Assembly: GCA_035302345.1 (NCBI GenBank)
Contig: DATGSS010000099.1
Span: forward strand, 15,639-79,638
Direction of reading: 5' to 3'
Length of the DNA stretch: 64,000 nt
From: Paenalcaligenes sp035302345
GTDB lineage: Bacteria; Pseudomonadota; Gammaproteobacteria; Burkholderiales; Burkholderiaceae_B
Shown here: positions 35,952-45,600 of the stretch, piece after piece
Layout: each line of letters opens with the position of its first letter
How positions within the stretch are numbered: the first letter of the stretch is position 1
The notes under the pieces: generated by a model
The model's input: the letters and a program-made list of their open reading frames with translations, nothing else
What the model was told of the DNA's origin: nothing
Databases searched by the model: none
Made by a program: the position numbers and the translations under genes

Positions 35952-37111
35952 TCTTTACTCTCCGGCTTCAAAGTGTGCAAATCAAAAGTGCTCACTCCAT
36001 CGGGTTGTTTGGATAGCTCAAAGATTTGCTGATGCGCCAACGCCTCTTTGGCGTCGTTGTATCCTGCAGCCCAATGTTCTTCCATCGTACTGCGGGAAAA
36101 CTCATAGTCCTTGCTATTACCCTCATAGTTTTTGGCACGATAAATCAATTGCACAATGTTGTAGGACTTGTCATTGGCAGCTGCCAACAGGCGTTGCATA
36201 TCAAGGCTTTGCGAATTGCGGACCTCATCAGGCAGTTCCTGCAGGACATGGTACAAAGCACGGCGCAGGCCTTGTTTATTACGGAACTGATCTGTTCCGT
36301 AACGCGTTCGACTGGAAAAACGAATGTCTTTCAGACGTATTTCTTGGCTAATTAGATCTGTAGGATAATCCCCCGAAGCACTCCATAAATCCACCTGAAA
36401 AGCCAATGTATCTTGGGCTGGGCTGCTATCCAATACCCAACGCAGCGGCGTATTAGAAACCACACCCCCATCCCAGTAATGCTCTCCGTCTATCTCTACA
36501 GCGGGAAACCCTGGGGGCAAAGCCCCACTGGCCATCACGTGGCGCGCATCGATAGTATGGGTCGTATTATCAAAATAAACAAAATTACCGCTAGAGACCT
36601 GCACCGCACCGACACTAAAACGCATCTGCTTACTGTTGATACGATCAAAATCAACCAAGCGCTCGAGCGTACTGCGCAATAAGGAAGTATCATAAAAACT
36701 AAGGGCGTGCTCAGTGCCGGGCAAGCTCATAAAGGGCGGAAAAAAGCGTGGGGTAAAAAAACCGGGGGCCCCGGTAAACAAAGCCTCACTGGCAGATATC
36801 TGGTTCAGCCAGATGTGAATGAAGTCCATATTGGCCTGAGGGATAGCTTGAAAGGCGCTCAGCCAGTTCATGCGATATTCAGAGCGTTTTGTGATGAGCT
36901 CCCAAAATGATCGCAGTGCATGCACTCGATTCTCTGGAGCATTACCCGCAATGAGCGCAGAATTTATAGAGCCAATAGAAATACCGGACACCCAATCTGG
37001 GTGTAAATCCACCTGAGCAAGTGCTTCATAAACGCCTGCTTGGTAGGAACCTAGTGCCCCCCCTCCTTGCAGAACCATGGCTACACATTCAAAGGGTAGA
37101 TCTTTACGCAT
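35948..37111 (-). CDS. Patatin-like phospholipase/esterase (DUF3734-type C terminus)
   Basis: A 387-residue serine hydrolase of the patatin family. The oxyanion motif GGGALGSYQAGV (about 16-27), the catalytic GISIGS (nucleophile Ser about 46) and the catalytic Asp in DGGVVSNTP (about 214-222) are present. The C-terminal 100 residues (RDIRFSSRTRYGTDQFRNKQ-type and LIYRAKNYEGNSKDYEFS) match the DUF3734 extension. It has no signal peptide and is likely cytoplasmic. First gene of an operon with adc and bdhA; whether it acts on PHB, phospholipid or another ester is unknown. Confidence 0.87.
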   Translation of the reverse strand: MRKDLPFECVAMVLQGGGALGSYQAGVYEALAQVDLHPDWVSGISIGSINSALIAGNAPENRVHALRSFWELITKRSEYRMNWLSAFQAIPQANMDFIHIWLNQISASEALFTGAPGFFTPRFFPPFMSLPGTEHALSFYDTSLLRSTLERLVDFDRINSKQMRFSVGAVQVSSGNFVYFDNTTHTIDARHVMASGALPPGFPAVEIDGEHYWDGGVVSNTPLRWVLDSSPAQDTLAFQVDLWSASGDYPTDLISQEIRLKDIRFSSRTRYGTDQFRNKQGLRRALYHVLQELPDEVRNSQSLDMQRLLAAANDKSYNIVQLIYRAKNYEGNSKDYEFSRSTMEEHWAAGYNDAKEALAHQQIFELSKQPDGVSTFDLHTLKPESKE

Positions 37112-37414
37112 ACAGTATCCTTATGCAAATTTGAGTGCGCATTACTGCACCGATGGTACTTCTTTTTGGCACTTTTGTATCATATGGAAACATGAGTGTT
37201 TCCACTTGTATATACACTCCGAGTCTAGCACGGAACGAGAAATCAAATTATTAATTTTTCTTAATTGTTAGAAAAGAAAAGCTTATAACCGATTGAAATA
37301 CCAGTTATAAGCTTTGTGCTGTTTACTTTTATATATCAGGTTTTTTGCAAAGGGTCAGTAGCTATTTAATGCAACTGTTATGCTCTAAAGCTCTGAAAAG
37401 GATAAGATTGCATT
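37112..37414. other. Non-coding gap between trpS and patatin genes
   Basis: 303 bp, AT-rich. It contains a perfect 12-bp inverted repeat at 37278-37315 (listed separately) and should carry the promoter of the patatin operon. No convincing ORF. Confidence 0.5.
37266..37315 (-). terminator. Probable terminator of trpS
   Basis: AAAGCTTATAAC (37278-37289) and GTTATAAGCTTT (37304-37315) form a perfect 12-bp stem. On the minus strand it runs into TTTTCTTTTC, a weak T tract. It lies about 100 bp after the trpS stop. Confidence 0.55.
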
Positions 37415-38725
37415 TTAATCCAAACAATATTGGCGTACTAATTCCCCTTGCTCTTGAGTTAAAGTCGCAATTGCTTTTTTATCTATACTGAGAATAATTT
37501 TATTCTGGGCAGCCTGTAATTCAAATTCGCCTTTTTGCAAAGCACGCATGGCTTGTCCCATTTCATTAGGCGCAGCAAAAGGTTTTGATAAAAACACTGT
37601 TTCACCTGCCGGGTCTAATAAACGAATAAAAAAGTCATCATCCTCTTTAAAGGTCACCCAACGGGGTTGCTTTTTAGCCGCTGGCTTTTCTTCTGCGGGC
37701 ACGGCCTGACTTAATGTAGCAGGACGCAATCCGACGGCTTGACGCAGCTCTTCTAAAAATGGGCGCGTAATTTTGCGTGCCTTTTTAGCCCCTGCCTGCA
37801 ATATGTCTTCGATTATCTGTGGCTGAGCAATGAGCTCGTGATAACGCTCGCGCATCGGTGCGACCTGCTCATTGACCAGTTCAAAAAGACGTTCCTTGGC
37901 GGCACCCCAGCTAAGTCCATCACGTAATTCTTGAGCAAACTCCTGGCTTTGCTGCGGTGCAGCAAAAGCTTTGAAAATAGCGTATAAATGCGCGTCGTCG
38001 GGATCTTTGGGCTCGCCCGGACCACGCGAATCAGTCACTACACGTTGGATAGCATTTTTGAGATCACGCTCATCGCCCTCGAAAAGAGGAATTGTATTGT
38101 CGTAGCTTTTAGACATTTTACGACCATCGAGCCCGGGTAAAGTCGCTACGTGCTCGGCGATCTGTTCGTGCGGCAGCACAAAAAGCTGCTGGCCCTGTCC
38201 GTACATATGATTAAATCGCTGAGCAATGTCGCGCGCCATTTCGATGTGTTGTATTTGATCACGGCCCACAGGAACGCTATTTGCTTTGAAAATGAGAATA
38301 TCGGCAGCCATCAGGATAGGATAAGAAAATAACCCCATATTGACCCCATCGTCGGGCTCATTGTTTTTGGCTAGATTTTCATCGACTGAAGCCTTGTAAG
38401 CATGAGCACGGTTCATCAAACCTTTGGGGGTCAGGCATGTCAGCAACCAACACAGCTCTGGTATTTCGATGATGTCAGACTGACGATAAAAGGTCACACG
38501 GTCGACATCTAAACCGGCCGCTAACCAAGTGGCAGCGACCTGCAGCCGCGAACGAGCTACGCGACTAGCATCCTCGCATTTGACCAAAGCGTGATAATCG
38601 GCCAGGAAATAGAAAGCATCTACCCCTGGCGCCTGGCTGGCCTCTATGGCTGGACGGATGGCCCCAGCGTAATTACCTAAGTGAGGAATACCAGAGGGTG
38701 TAATACCAGTTAAAACTCTTTTCAT
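37415..38725 (-). CDS. trpS: Tryptophanyl-tRNA synthetase with C-terminal extension
   Basis: A 436-residue class I aminoacyl-tRNA synthetase that charges tRNA-Trp. The HIGH-type motif is PSGIPHLGN (11-19) and the KMSKS loop is GRKMSKSYDN (about 202-211). The catalytic body ends near 335. A linker rich in Pro/Ala/Lys leads to an extra domain of about 85 residues (WVTFKEDDDFFIRLLDPAG and on), which resembles the YegP/DUF1508 fold. Usual TrpRS is 330-350 residues, so this is the extended form. Gap to zapE upstream is 60 bp on the same strand. Confidence 0.93.
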   Translation of the reverse strand: MKRVLTGITPSGIPHLGNYAGAIRPAIEASQAPGVDAFYFLADYHALVKCEDASRVARSRLQVAATWLAAGLDVDRVTFYRQSDIIEIPELCWLLTCLTPKGLMNRAHAYKASVDENLAKNNEPDDGVNMGLFSYPILMAADILIFKANSVPVGRDQIQHIEMARDIAQRFNHMYGQGQQLFVLPHEQIAEHVATLPGLDGRKMSKSYDNTIPLFEGDERDLKNAIQRVVTDSRGPGEPKDPDDAHLYAIFKAFAAPQQSQEFAQELRDGLSWGAAKERLFELVNEQVAPMRERYHELIAQPQIIEDILQAGAKKARKITRPFLEELRQAVGLRPATLSQAVPAEEKPAAKKQPRWVTFKEDDDFFIRLLDPAGETVFLSKPFAAPNEMGQAMRALQKGEFELQAAQNKIILSIDKKAIATLTQEQGELVRQYCLD

Positions 38726-38785
38726 AATCTGTTTATTCTCTGTGGCTGCGTATTAAGGATAGATGTCACGAGTCGACATTAGTGA

Positions 38786-39877
38786 TTAGAAAGTGGCTGC
38801 GGCACGTTGCTGCGCATGCAGGTAAGCACGGGTTTGCATCTCGTGCAGGCGTGAGGCGGTACGGCTAAACTCATTAGCGAAAGGCCCCTTGGTATAGAGC
38901 TCGTCAGGCCCGGCCTCGGCCGATATGATCAGCCGTACATTATGGTCATAAAACACATCCACCAACCAAGTAAAGCGACGGGCAGCGGATGCATTGCGAG
39001 CCTCCATGCGCGGAACCTCACTAAGAATAACGTATTTAAAACGCTGAGCTAAATCTAGATAATCATTTTGTGAACGCGCAGTCTCGCACAAAGTCGCAAA
39101 ATCAAACCACACCACATCATTGCCCCGCCCTTTACTGTCTAGGACGCGGTTTTCAATTTCTAGTTGATTACCTAGCGTATGGCCCCCACTGAGGTGGTTG
39201 AATAAACGTTGTAAACGCTCTTCTACCTGGGAATCATGAGGGTGATAATACACCTGCTCGAGCGCCTGAGTTTTGACTCTATAGTCCACCCCTGCATCAA
39301 CGTTGATGACCTCCATACGCTCTTTGATCAGATCGATGGCAGGCAATAAACGCTCGCGGTGTAGGCCATCAGGGTACAAAGTATCTGGTGCATAGTTAGA
39401 GGTCATGATAAAGCAAACCTCATGGTGAAATAACGCCTGCAACAGATTGTATAAAATCATGGCATCGGCAATATCCGAGACATGAAACTCATCAAAGCAA
39501 ATCAGGTGATAGCGTTCGGATAAATCTTTGGCCACTGCATCCAACGGATCAGATTGGCTCTTTAACTCTTTTAGGGCATGATGGACGCCGCGCATAAACT
39601 CGTGAAAATGCAAGCGTGTTTTTTTCTCGATGGCTATATTTTCATAAAACAAATCCATGAGAAAGCTTTTGCCGCGGCCCACACCCCCCCATAGATAGAT
39701 CCCGCGTGGAGGCTCAGGTTTGGAAAACCAGCGTTTGACCAGGGATTGCCTGGCCGCATCATAGTTTTGAATTTCATCTGCCAAACGCTGCAACGAGGCC
39801 ACTGCGTTTTCTTGTGCAGCGTCAGCCTCGTAGCCCTTGGCCTGTAGCGCCTGGTGATAACTCTCGGTGATGGTCAT
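38786..39877 (-). CDS. zapE: Cell division ATPase ZapE (AFG1-like)
   Basis: A 363-residue cytoplasmic P-loop ATPase that associates with the Z ring. Walker A GGVGRGKS (64-71), Walker B LICFDEFHVSDIADAMIL (about 128-145), sensor 1 IMTSNYAPD and the conserved HEFMRGVH segment are present. It lies 119 bp downstream of lpdA, behind a strong hairpin. zapE behind the odh operon is a common betaproteobacterial arrangement. Confidence 0.93.
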   Translation of the reverse strand: MTITESYHQALQAKGYEADAAQENAVASLQRLADEIQNYDAARQSLVKRWFSKPEPPRGIYLWGGVGRGKSFLMDLFYENIAIEKKTRLHFHEFMRGVHHALKELKSQSDPLDAVAKDLSERYHLICFDEFHVSDIADAMILYNLLQALFHHEVCFIMTSNYAPDTLYPDGLHRERLLPAIDLIKERMEVINVDAGVDYRVKTQALEQVYYHPHDSQVEERLQRLFNHLSGGHTLGNQLEIENRVLDSKGRGNDVVWFDFATLCETARSQNDYLDLAQRFKYVILSEVPRMEARNASAARRFTWLVDVFYDHNVRLIISAEAGPDELYTKGPFANEFSRTASRLHEMQTRAYLHAQQRAAATF

Positions 39878-39910
39878 GAAATTACACTAAACAAAAATAG
39901 GCCTAACAAA

Positions 39911-39942
39911 CGCAAATCGCAGCGATGTACGCTGCGATTGCG
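39911..39942 (-). terminator. Strong hairpin between lpdA and zapE
   Basis: CGCAAATCGCAGCG (39911-39924) and CGCTGCGATTGCG (39930-39942) pair over 13 bp with one bulged base around a five-base loop. On the minus strand it is followed by TTTGTT, a poor T tract, so it may be a partial terminator, an RNA-stability element or an attenuator between the odh operon and zapE. Confidence 0.5.
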
Positions 39943-39996
39943 AAAATATCGAACTCGTCCAATGGCGACCCCAGAGGGCCGCACAGGGATTTGAAC

Positions 39997-41424
39997 TTAG
40001 AAGTTCAGTGTTCGCTTGTCTACAGCCAAAGCTGCTTCGCGCAGCGATTCGGACAGGGTCGGGTGAGCATGACAAATGCGTGCAATGTCTTCTGCGGCAC
40101 CCTTGAATTCCATGATCGCTACGGCCTCGGCGATGAGCTCGGAGACCTGCGGTCCCACCATGTGCACTCCCAAAACCTCATCAGTTTTGGCGTCAGCCAA
40201 TACCTTGATAAAGCCATCTAATTGGCCTAATGAACGGGCACGCCCGTTGGCCATAAAGGGGAACGAACCACTACGGTATTCGCGACCAGATTTTTTGAGC
40301 TCTTCCTCGGTTTGACCCACCCAAGCTATCTCTGGGTTGGTGTAAATCACCCATGGAATGGTATTGAAATTGACATGAGGCTGCTGACCGGAAATACGCT
40401 CGGCAACCGCAATACCCTCGTCCTCGGCCTTATGTGCCAACATAGGCCCACGCACGACATCACCGACTGCCCAGACGTTGGGCAGGTTGGTCTTGCAGTC
40501 CTCATCGACAACGATAAAACCGCGCTCGTCCAATTTCAAGCCCACTGTATCTGCACCTAAACCCTCAGTATTGGGCACACGACCAATCGCAACAATGAGC
40601 TTATCAACCTTGAGGGTTTGCTCTTCGTCATCAGCGTCGGTGTATTTAACTGCTACCCCAGATTTAGTCTTTTCAACAGATTCGACCTTGGCACCCAAAG
40701 AAATATCTAAGCCTTGTTTGGTTAGCAGCTTATACGCCTCTTTGGCTGCATCACGATCGACTGTGGCTAAAAAGTCAGGCATCCCCTCGAGAATACTGAC
40801 CTTGGCACCTAAACGACGCCATACACTGCCCAGCTCGAGGCCAATGACCCCAGCACCAACGACACCCAGTTTTTTGGGTACCTTGGGCAAGCTCAGAGCG
40901 CCGTCATTAGACAGGATGGTTTCCTCGTCAAACTCAACGCCTGGCAATGCACGCGGGCTAGAACCCGTAGCAATGATGACATGCTTGGCGATCAGCTCTT
41001 CGCTGTCATTACCCTCAACCGTAATCGCCCAGCCGTTGTCTACCTTGGACTTGAAAGCGGCCTTGCCGTTGAAGTAATTGACCTTGTTCTTTCTGAACAA
41101 ATAAAGCAGGCCCTGGTTGTTTTGATCAACGACGGTGTCCTTGCGACCGAGAAAGGTATCGATATCGAGCTTTAGCCCTTTGACCTCGATCCCGTGATCA
41201 CTGAACTGCTCTTTAGCCTGCTCGTAGTGTTCACTGGACTGTAGTAAAGCCTTGGAAGGGATGCACCCAATATTGGTACATGTGCCGCCGGGGGCTGGTT
41301 TGCCCTCTGCGTTGGTCCAATCATCCACACAAGCCACTGAAAAACCTAGCTGCGCAACCCGTATGGCTGCGATATAGCCACCCGGACCGGCGCCGATAAC
41401 TACCACATCAAATTGTTTTGCCAT
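39997..41424 (-). CDS. lpdA: Dihydrolipoyl dehydrogenase (E3) of 2-oxoglutarate dehydrogenase
   Basis: A 475-residue flavoprotein that re-oxidises the dihydrolipoyl groups of the E2 subunit with NAD. FAD motif GAGPGG (11-16), redox-active disulfide CTNIGC (Cys49-Cys54), NAD motif GAGVIGLELG near 184-193 and the C-terminal HAHPTLSE with the catalytic His. The short insertion before the disulfide (TNAEGKPAPGG) is usual in this group. Third gene of odhA-odhB-lpdA, 27 bp behind odhB. Confidence 0.95.
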   Translation of the reverse strand: MAKQFDVVVIGAGPGGYIAAIRVAQLGFSVACVDDWTNAEGKPAPGGTCTNIGCIPSKALLQSSEHYEQAKEQFSDHGIEVKGLKLDIDTFLGRKDTVVDQNNQGLLYLFRKNKVNYFNGKAAFKSKVDNGWAITVEGNDSEELIAKHVIIATGSSPRALPGVEFDEETILSNDGALSLPKVPKKLGVVGAGVIGLELGSVWRRLGAKVSILEGMPDFLATVDRDAAKEAYKLLTKQGLDISLGAKVESVEKTKSGVAVKYTDADDEEQTLKVDKLIVAIGRVPNTEGLGADTVGLKLDERGFIVVDEDCKTNLPNVWAVGDVVRGPMLAHKAEDEGIAVAERISGQQPHVNFNTIPWVIYTNPEIAWVGQTEEELKKSGREYRSGSFPFMANGRARSLGQLDGFIKVLADAKTDEVLGVHMVGPQVSELIAEAVAIMEFKGAAEDIARICHAHPTLSESLREAALAVDKRTLNF

Positions 41425-41451
41425 AATCTTTTCCTAGCATTTAGTGAGAAA

Positions 41452-42675
41452 TTAAACGTCAAGCAATAGACGCTGTGGATCCTCTAATGCGTCTTTCATT
41501 GCGACCAAAGCAAGAACTGCCTCGCGACCGTCAATAATACGGTGGTCATAGGACAGTGCCAGGTAGTTCATGGGGCGAATAACAACCTCGCCGTTTTCAA
41601 CAACCGGGCGCTCTTTGGTAGCGTGGATCCCGAGAATGGCTGATTGTGGTGGGTTGATAATGGGGGTAGAAATCAGTGAACCAAAGACACCCCCGTTAGA
41701 GATAGAAAAGGTACCGCCGGTGAGCTCTTCGAGCGTCAGCTTGCCCTCTTGGGCGCGGGCACCAAAGTCGGCGATTTGGGCCTCGATCTCGGCGATCGAC
41801 AGTTGGTCTACATTGCGCAGGATGGGTACGACCAAACCACGCGGACTGCTGACAGCAATACCAATGTCAAAGTACCCGTGATACACAATATCGTTGCCAT
41901 CAACAGAGGCATTCACGATGGGGTATTTTTTGAGCGCGTGGACGGCGGCCTTAACGAAGAAGGACATAAAGCCCAAACGTACGCCATGCTCTTTTTCAAA
42001 ATCATCGCGATAGGCTTTGCGTAAGTCCATCACAGCCTGCATGTTGACCTCGTTAAAGGTGGTCAAAATGGCGTTTTCTTGTTGTGACTGCAACAAACGC
42101 TCGGCGATGCGGGCGCGTAGACGGCTCATGGGGACGCGTTGCTCGGGACGACCGTCCAGAGATACCCCTGTAGGTGCGGCAGGTGTCGCAGCGGGCTTGG
42201 TGCTGCCAGGCTGAGCAGCCATCGCATCGGCCTTGGTCACACGGCCGTCACGACCGGAGCCAGGCACATCGGCCACATCAACACCTTTTTCGGTGAGGAT
42301 TTTGTTGGCTGCGGGCGAGGCTGCAACCACCCCTTCGGCCTGAGGAGCTGCTTGGGCGCCCTCGGCTTGGGGAGCAGACTCGGTGGATTCGGCAGCGGCA
42401 TCGCCCTCGTCGGCAGCGGCTGCTGTGGGCTGGGCCTCGGTATCGATACGTGCTAGAACCTCGCCAGCGAGCACGGTGCTGCCATCGCCTTTGATGATCT
42501 CGCTAAGCACGCCGGATGCAGGGGCAGGTACCTCGAGGACTACCTTGTCGGTCTCGACCTCAATGAGGATTTCATCCGCCTCTACAGCCTCGCCAGGCTG
42601 TTTTTTCCATTCCAAGAGAGTTGCTTCTGCCACTGACTCAGAAAGCTCGGGAACTAAAACTTCTTTGATCGCCAT
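41452..42675 (-). CDS. odhB: Dihydrolipoyl succinyltransferase (E2) of 2-oxoglutarate dehydrogenase
   Basis: A 407-residue core subunit. The N-terminal lipoyl domain (1-77) carries the lipoylated Lys44 in EVETDKVVLEVP. An Ala/Glu-rich flexible linker (about 80-115) is followed by the E3-binding domain (about 120-155, SPAANKILTEKGVDV), a second linker, and the catalytic domain (about 175-407) with the active-site DHRIIDGREAV near the end. It transfers succinyl groups to CoA. It lies 54 bp after odhA. Confidence 0.96.
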   Translation of the reverse strand: MAIKEVLVPELSESVAEATLLEWKKQPGEAVEADEILIEVETDKVVLEVPAPASGVLSEIIKGDGSTVLAGEVLARIDTEAQPTAAAADEGDAAAESTESAPQAEGAQAAPQAEGVVAASPAANKILTEKGVDVADVPGSGRDGRVTKADAMAAQPGSTKPAATPAAPTGVSLDGRPEQRVPMSRLRARIAERLLQSQQENAILTTFNEVNMQAVMDLRKAYRDDFEKEHGVRLGFMSFFVKAAVHALKKYPIVNASVDGNDIVYHGYFDIGIAVSSPRGLVVPILRNVDQLSIAEIEAQIADFGARAQEGKLTLEELTGGTFSISNGGVFGSLISTPIINPPQSAILGIHATKERPVVENGEVVIRPMNYLALSYDHRIIDGREAVLALVAMKDALEDPQRLLLDV

Positions 42676-42729
42676 AATTATTCCGTTTCTTTAGATAGGT
42701 AGAGAATTAATATTCGTAATCGGGTCGAT

Positions 42730-45600
42730 TTACTTCACCAAGGCAAACCCGCGCAAACGAGGTGCGAAAGCCTGCTCGAGTAAAGCTTTTTGTTGCTCGT
42801 TATGTTTAGCCAAATAGCCAACCGCGGGTGAGGCGGAAGGTTGGCGACCAGCATAACTTAGGCGCTGTCCCTCGTGCATGTGCTCAAAGATATGATGCTG
42901 CACATAGAACCATGGGCCTTGGTTTTGGGGTTCGTCTTGTACCCAGACGAATTCTTTGACGTGAGCGTAGCGCTCCATCTCTTCCTTGAACTCTTTGTGA
43001 CCAAAGGGATAGAGCTGCTCGATGCGGATGATAGCAATATCATCACGTTCGCGTTCTTCGCGTTCTTTGACCAAGTCGTAGTACACCTTGCCCGAGCAAA
43101 TCATCACACGAGTGACGTTGTCAGGCGTGATGTCTTGGTTGACCTCGCCGATGACGGGGAGAAACTCGCCAGAGGCTAAGTCTTGGAGCGTTGAGTTGGC
43201 CGCCCGATTACGCAGCAAGGACTTGGGCGTCATGAGCACCAAAGGCTTGCGGAAAGGACGGATCATTTGGCGTCTGAGCACATGGAAAATTTGTGCTGCA
43301 GAGGTAGGTTGAATCACCTGTATATTATTGTCAGCACACAGCTGCAAGAAACGCTCGATGCGTGCAGAAGAGTGCTCGGGCCCCTGCCCCTCGTAGCCAT
43401 GAGGCAGCATTAGAGTTAGACCGCAGTGACGGCCCCACTTGGCCTCGCCAGAGGAAATAAACTGATCAATAACGACCTGTGCACCGTTAGCAAAGTCACC
43501 GAACTGGGCCTCCCAGATGGTGAGTACGTTGGGCTCGGCGGTCGAGTAACCGTACTCGAATGCCAACACAGCCTCTTCGGAAAGTACGGAATCAATCACC
43601 GTAAATGAGGCTTGATTATCAGACACGTGTTGCAATGGAATATAAGTACCATCATCCCAGCGTTCGCGCGTTTGATCGTGCAAGACGGAATGGCGGTGAG
43701 CAAACGTACCGCGGCCCGAATCCTGCCCAGTAATGCGTACTGCATAGCCATTTGAGACCAGGGTGCCAAAGGCTAAATGCTCGGCCATACCCCAATCGAC
43801 ATCAGCCTCGCCACGGGCCATCGCACGACGGTTTTCAAGCAATCTGTTAACTAGGTTATGGACCTTGAAATCCTGTGGAACGGTAGTGATACGCTCGCCG
43901 ATGCGTTGTAGCTCGGCCATTGGGACTGCGGTATCCGCATGGTCGGTCCACTTGGCGTCTAGGAAAGGTGTCCAGTCAGTGGCATATTTGTTTTTGTAGT
44001 CCGTGAGTACGGGCTCTACAGTGCGACGCCCATCCTCCATCAGGCGGCGGTAAGCCTTGACCATTTCCTCGGGCTCGTTTTCGCTAAGTACGCCCTGAGC
44101 GACCAATCTGTCTGCGTAGAGCTTGCGTGTACCCGGGTGGTCAGCAATTTTCTTGTACATCAAAGGCTGAGTCAGCGAGGGGGTGTCCTGCTCGTTGTGA
44201 CCCAATTTACGATAGCACACAATATCGATCACCACATCATGGCGGAATCGCTGTCGATAGTCTAATGCCAGGCGAGTCACAAAGGCTACTGCCTCGGGGT
44301 CATCACCGTTGACATGAAATACAGGTGCCTCGATCATCTTGACCACATCAGTGCAATACAGTGTTGAGCGAGAATCACGCGGGTCAGAGGTCGTAAAACC
44401 AATTTGGTTGTTAATGACAATATGAACTGTGCCCCCCGTACCATAACCGCGTGTCAGAGCAAAGTTGAGCGTCTCTTGGACCACCCCTTGGCCTGCAAAG
44501 GCGGCATCACCGTGCACTAAAACGGGCAGCACCTGTTGGCCCTTGGCATCCCCGCGACGATCTTGGCGGGCACGGGTACTTCCCTCGACCACTGGATTTA
44601 CAATTTCCAAGTGTGAAGGGTTAAAGGCCAATGACAGATGAACGGGTCCCCCACGGGTGGATAAGTCGCTGGAGAATCCATTGTGGTATTTAACATCACC
44701 ATCGGTCAGGTCATCGGGGTGCTTGCCCTCGAATTCGGCAAATAAATCAGCCGGCATCTTGCCCATGATATTCACAAGCATATTCAAACGACCCCGGTGA
44801 GCCATGCCCACGACGATCTCTTGAATACCGTTACTGCCGGAATGATTAACGAGCTCATCCATCGAGGCAATGAAACTGTCACCCCCCTCGAGAGAGAATC
44901 TTTTTTGACCGACGTATTTTGTATGCAAAAAGCGCTCGAGCCCCTCGGCTTCCGTCAGCTGTTGCAAGATATTGCGCTTTTCCTCGTTAGTAAACTCGAA
45001 CTGCCCTTGGACTGGCTCGATGCGCTCTTGGATCCAGCGCTTGGCCTCGGGGTTTGAGATATACATATACTCGTAGCCAATGGTTTGGCAATAGGTCGCG
45101 CGCAACGCCTGCAGCATATCGCGCAGGGTCATGGTATCGCGATCATCGAAATAAGTATTTGTCGATGAGTACAGTTGATCGAGATCGGCCTCGGTCAAAC
45201 CATAAAATGCGGGGTCCAGCTCGGGGAGCTGTTTTCTTTCTGAGCGCTCTAGCGGGTCTAACGTAGCCAAACGTACACCCAAAGAGCGATAAGCAGCGAT
45301 GAGGGATTGGACAGAGACTTGCTTTGGTGCGATCGAAAGATCCTGGGCTCCTCCACGCCCGACAAAGCCGTTTGTCTTGGCGCGCTCGGCAAATGAGCGA
45401 ATAATGGGTCCGTGCGCTTGGTCACGGGTAGACTCCTTGCCATCTACAGCTGGCTGGTTTTGTAAACCATCGAAATACTCGCGCCAAAAATCGGAAACCA
45501 ATGAGGAATCCTGTAGATAGAGCTCATACAGCTCTTCTACGTACGCGGCATTCGAGCCGTAGAGATAGGAAGAGGACTGAAGTTCTTTTAATGATGACAT
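42730..45600 (-). CDS. odhA: 2-oxoglutarate dehydrogenase E1 component
   Basis: A 956-residue thiamine-diphosphate enzyme that decarboxylates 2-oxoglutarate and passes succinyl to lipoyl-E2. N-terminal segment with SSYLYGSNAAYVEELYELYLQD, then the ThDP-binding region: GMAHRGRLNML, HGDAAFAGQGVVQETLN and VINNQIGFTT. The second transketolase-like half has ITGQDSGRGTFAHRH and MTPKSLLRN. Full length for the family. AAAGGTGA precedes the ATG. The leader before it is structured and in the position of the Burkholderiales sucA RNA motif. First gene of odhA-odhB-lpdA. Confidence 0.97.
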   Translation of the reverse strand: MSSLKELQSSSYLYGSNAAYVEELYELYLQDSSLVSDFWREYFDGLQNQPAVDGKESTRDQAHGPIIRSFAERAKTNGFVGRGGAQDLSIAPKQVSVQSLIAAYRSLGVRLATLDPLERSERKQLPELDPAFYGLTEADLDQLYSSTNTYFDDRDTMTLRDMLQALRATYCQTIGYEYMYISNPEAKRWIQERIEPVQGQFEFTNEEKRNILQQLTEAEGLERFLHTKYVGQKRFSLEGGDSFIASMDELVNHSGSNGIQEIVVGMAHRGRLNMLVNIMGKMPADLFAEFEGKHPDDLTDGDVKYHNGFSSDLSTRGGPVHLSLAFNPSHLEIVNPVVEGSTRARQDRRGDAKGQQVLPVLVHGDAAFAGQGVVQETLNFALTRGYGTGGTVHIVINNQIGFTTSDPRDSRSTLYCTDVVKMIEAPVFHVNGDDPEAVAFVTRLALDYRQRFRHDVVIDIVCYRKLGHNEQDTPSLTQPLMYKKIADHPGTRKLYADRLVAQGVLSENEPEEMVKAYRRLMEDGRRTVEPVLTDYKNKYATDWTPFLDAKWTDHADTAVPMAELQRIGERITTVPQDFKVHNLVNRLLENRRAMARGEADVDWGMAEHLAFGTLVSNGYAVRITGQDSGRGTFAHRHSVLHDQTRERWDDGTYIPLQHVSDNQASFTVIDSVLSEEAVLAFEYGYSTAEPNVLTIWEAQFGDFANGAQVVIDQFISSGEAKWGRHCGLTLMLPHGYEGQGPEHSSARIERFLQLCADNNIQVIQPTSAAQIFHVLRRQMIRPFRKPLVLMTPKSLLRNRAANSTLQDLASGEFLPVIGEVNQDITPDNVTRVMICSGKVYYDLVKEREERERDDIAIIRIEQLYPFGHKEFKEEMERYAHVKEFVWVQDEPQNQGPWFYVQHHIFEHMHEGQRLSYAGRQPSASPAVGYLAKHNEQQKALLEQAFAPRLRGFALVK

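Noticed and set aside
39965..40010. tRNA T-arm-like stretch (GTTCAAATCCC on the minus strand) next to the lpdA stop
   Set aside because: No matching acceptor, D or anticodon arms could be found, so it is not a tRNA and probably chance.
40478..41077. 199-codon frame opposite lpdA
   Set aside because: A Ser/Pro/Thr-rich frame antisense to a clear lpdA; typical shadow frame.
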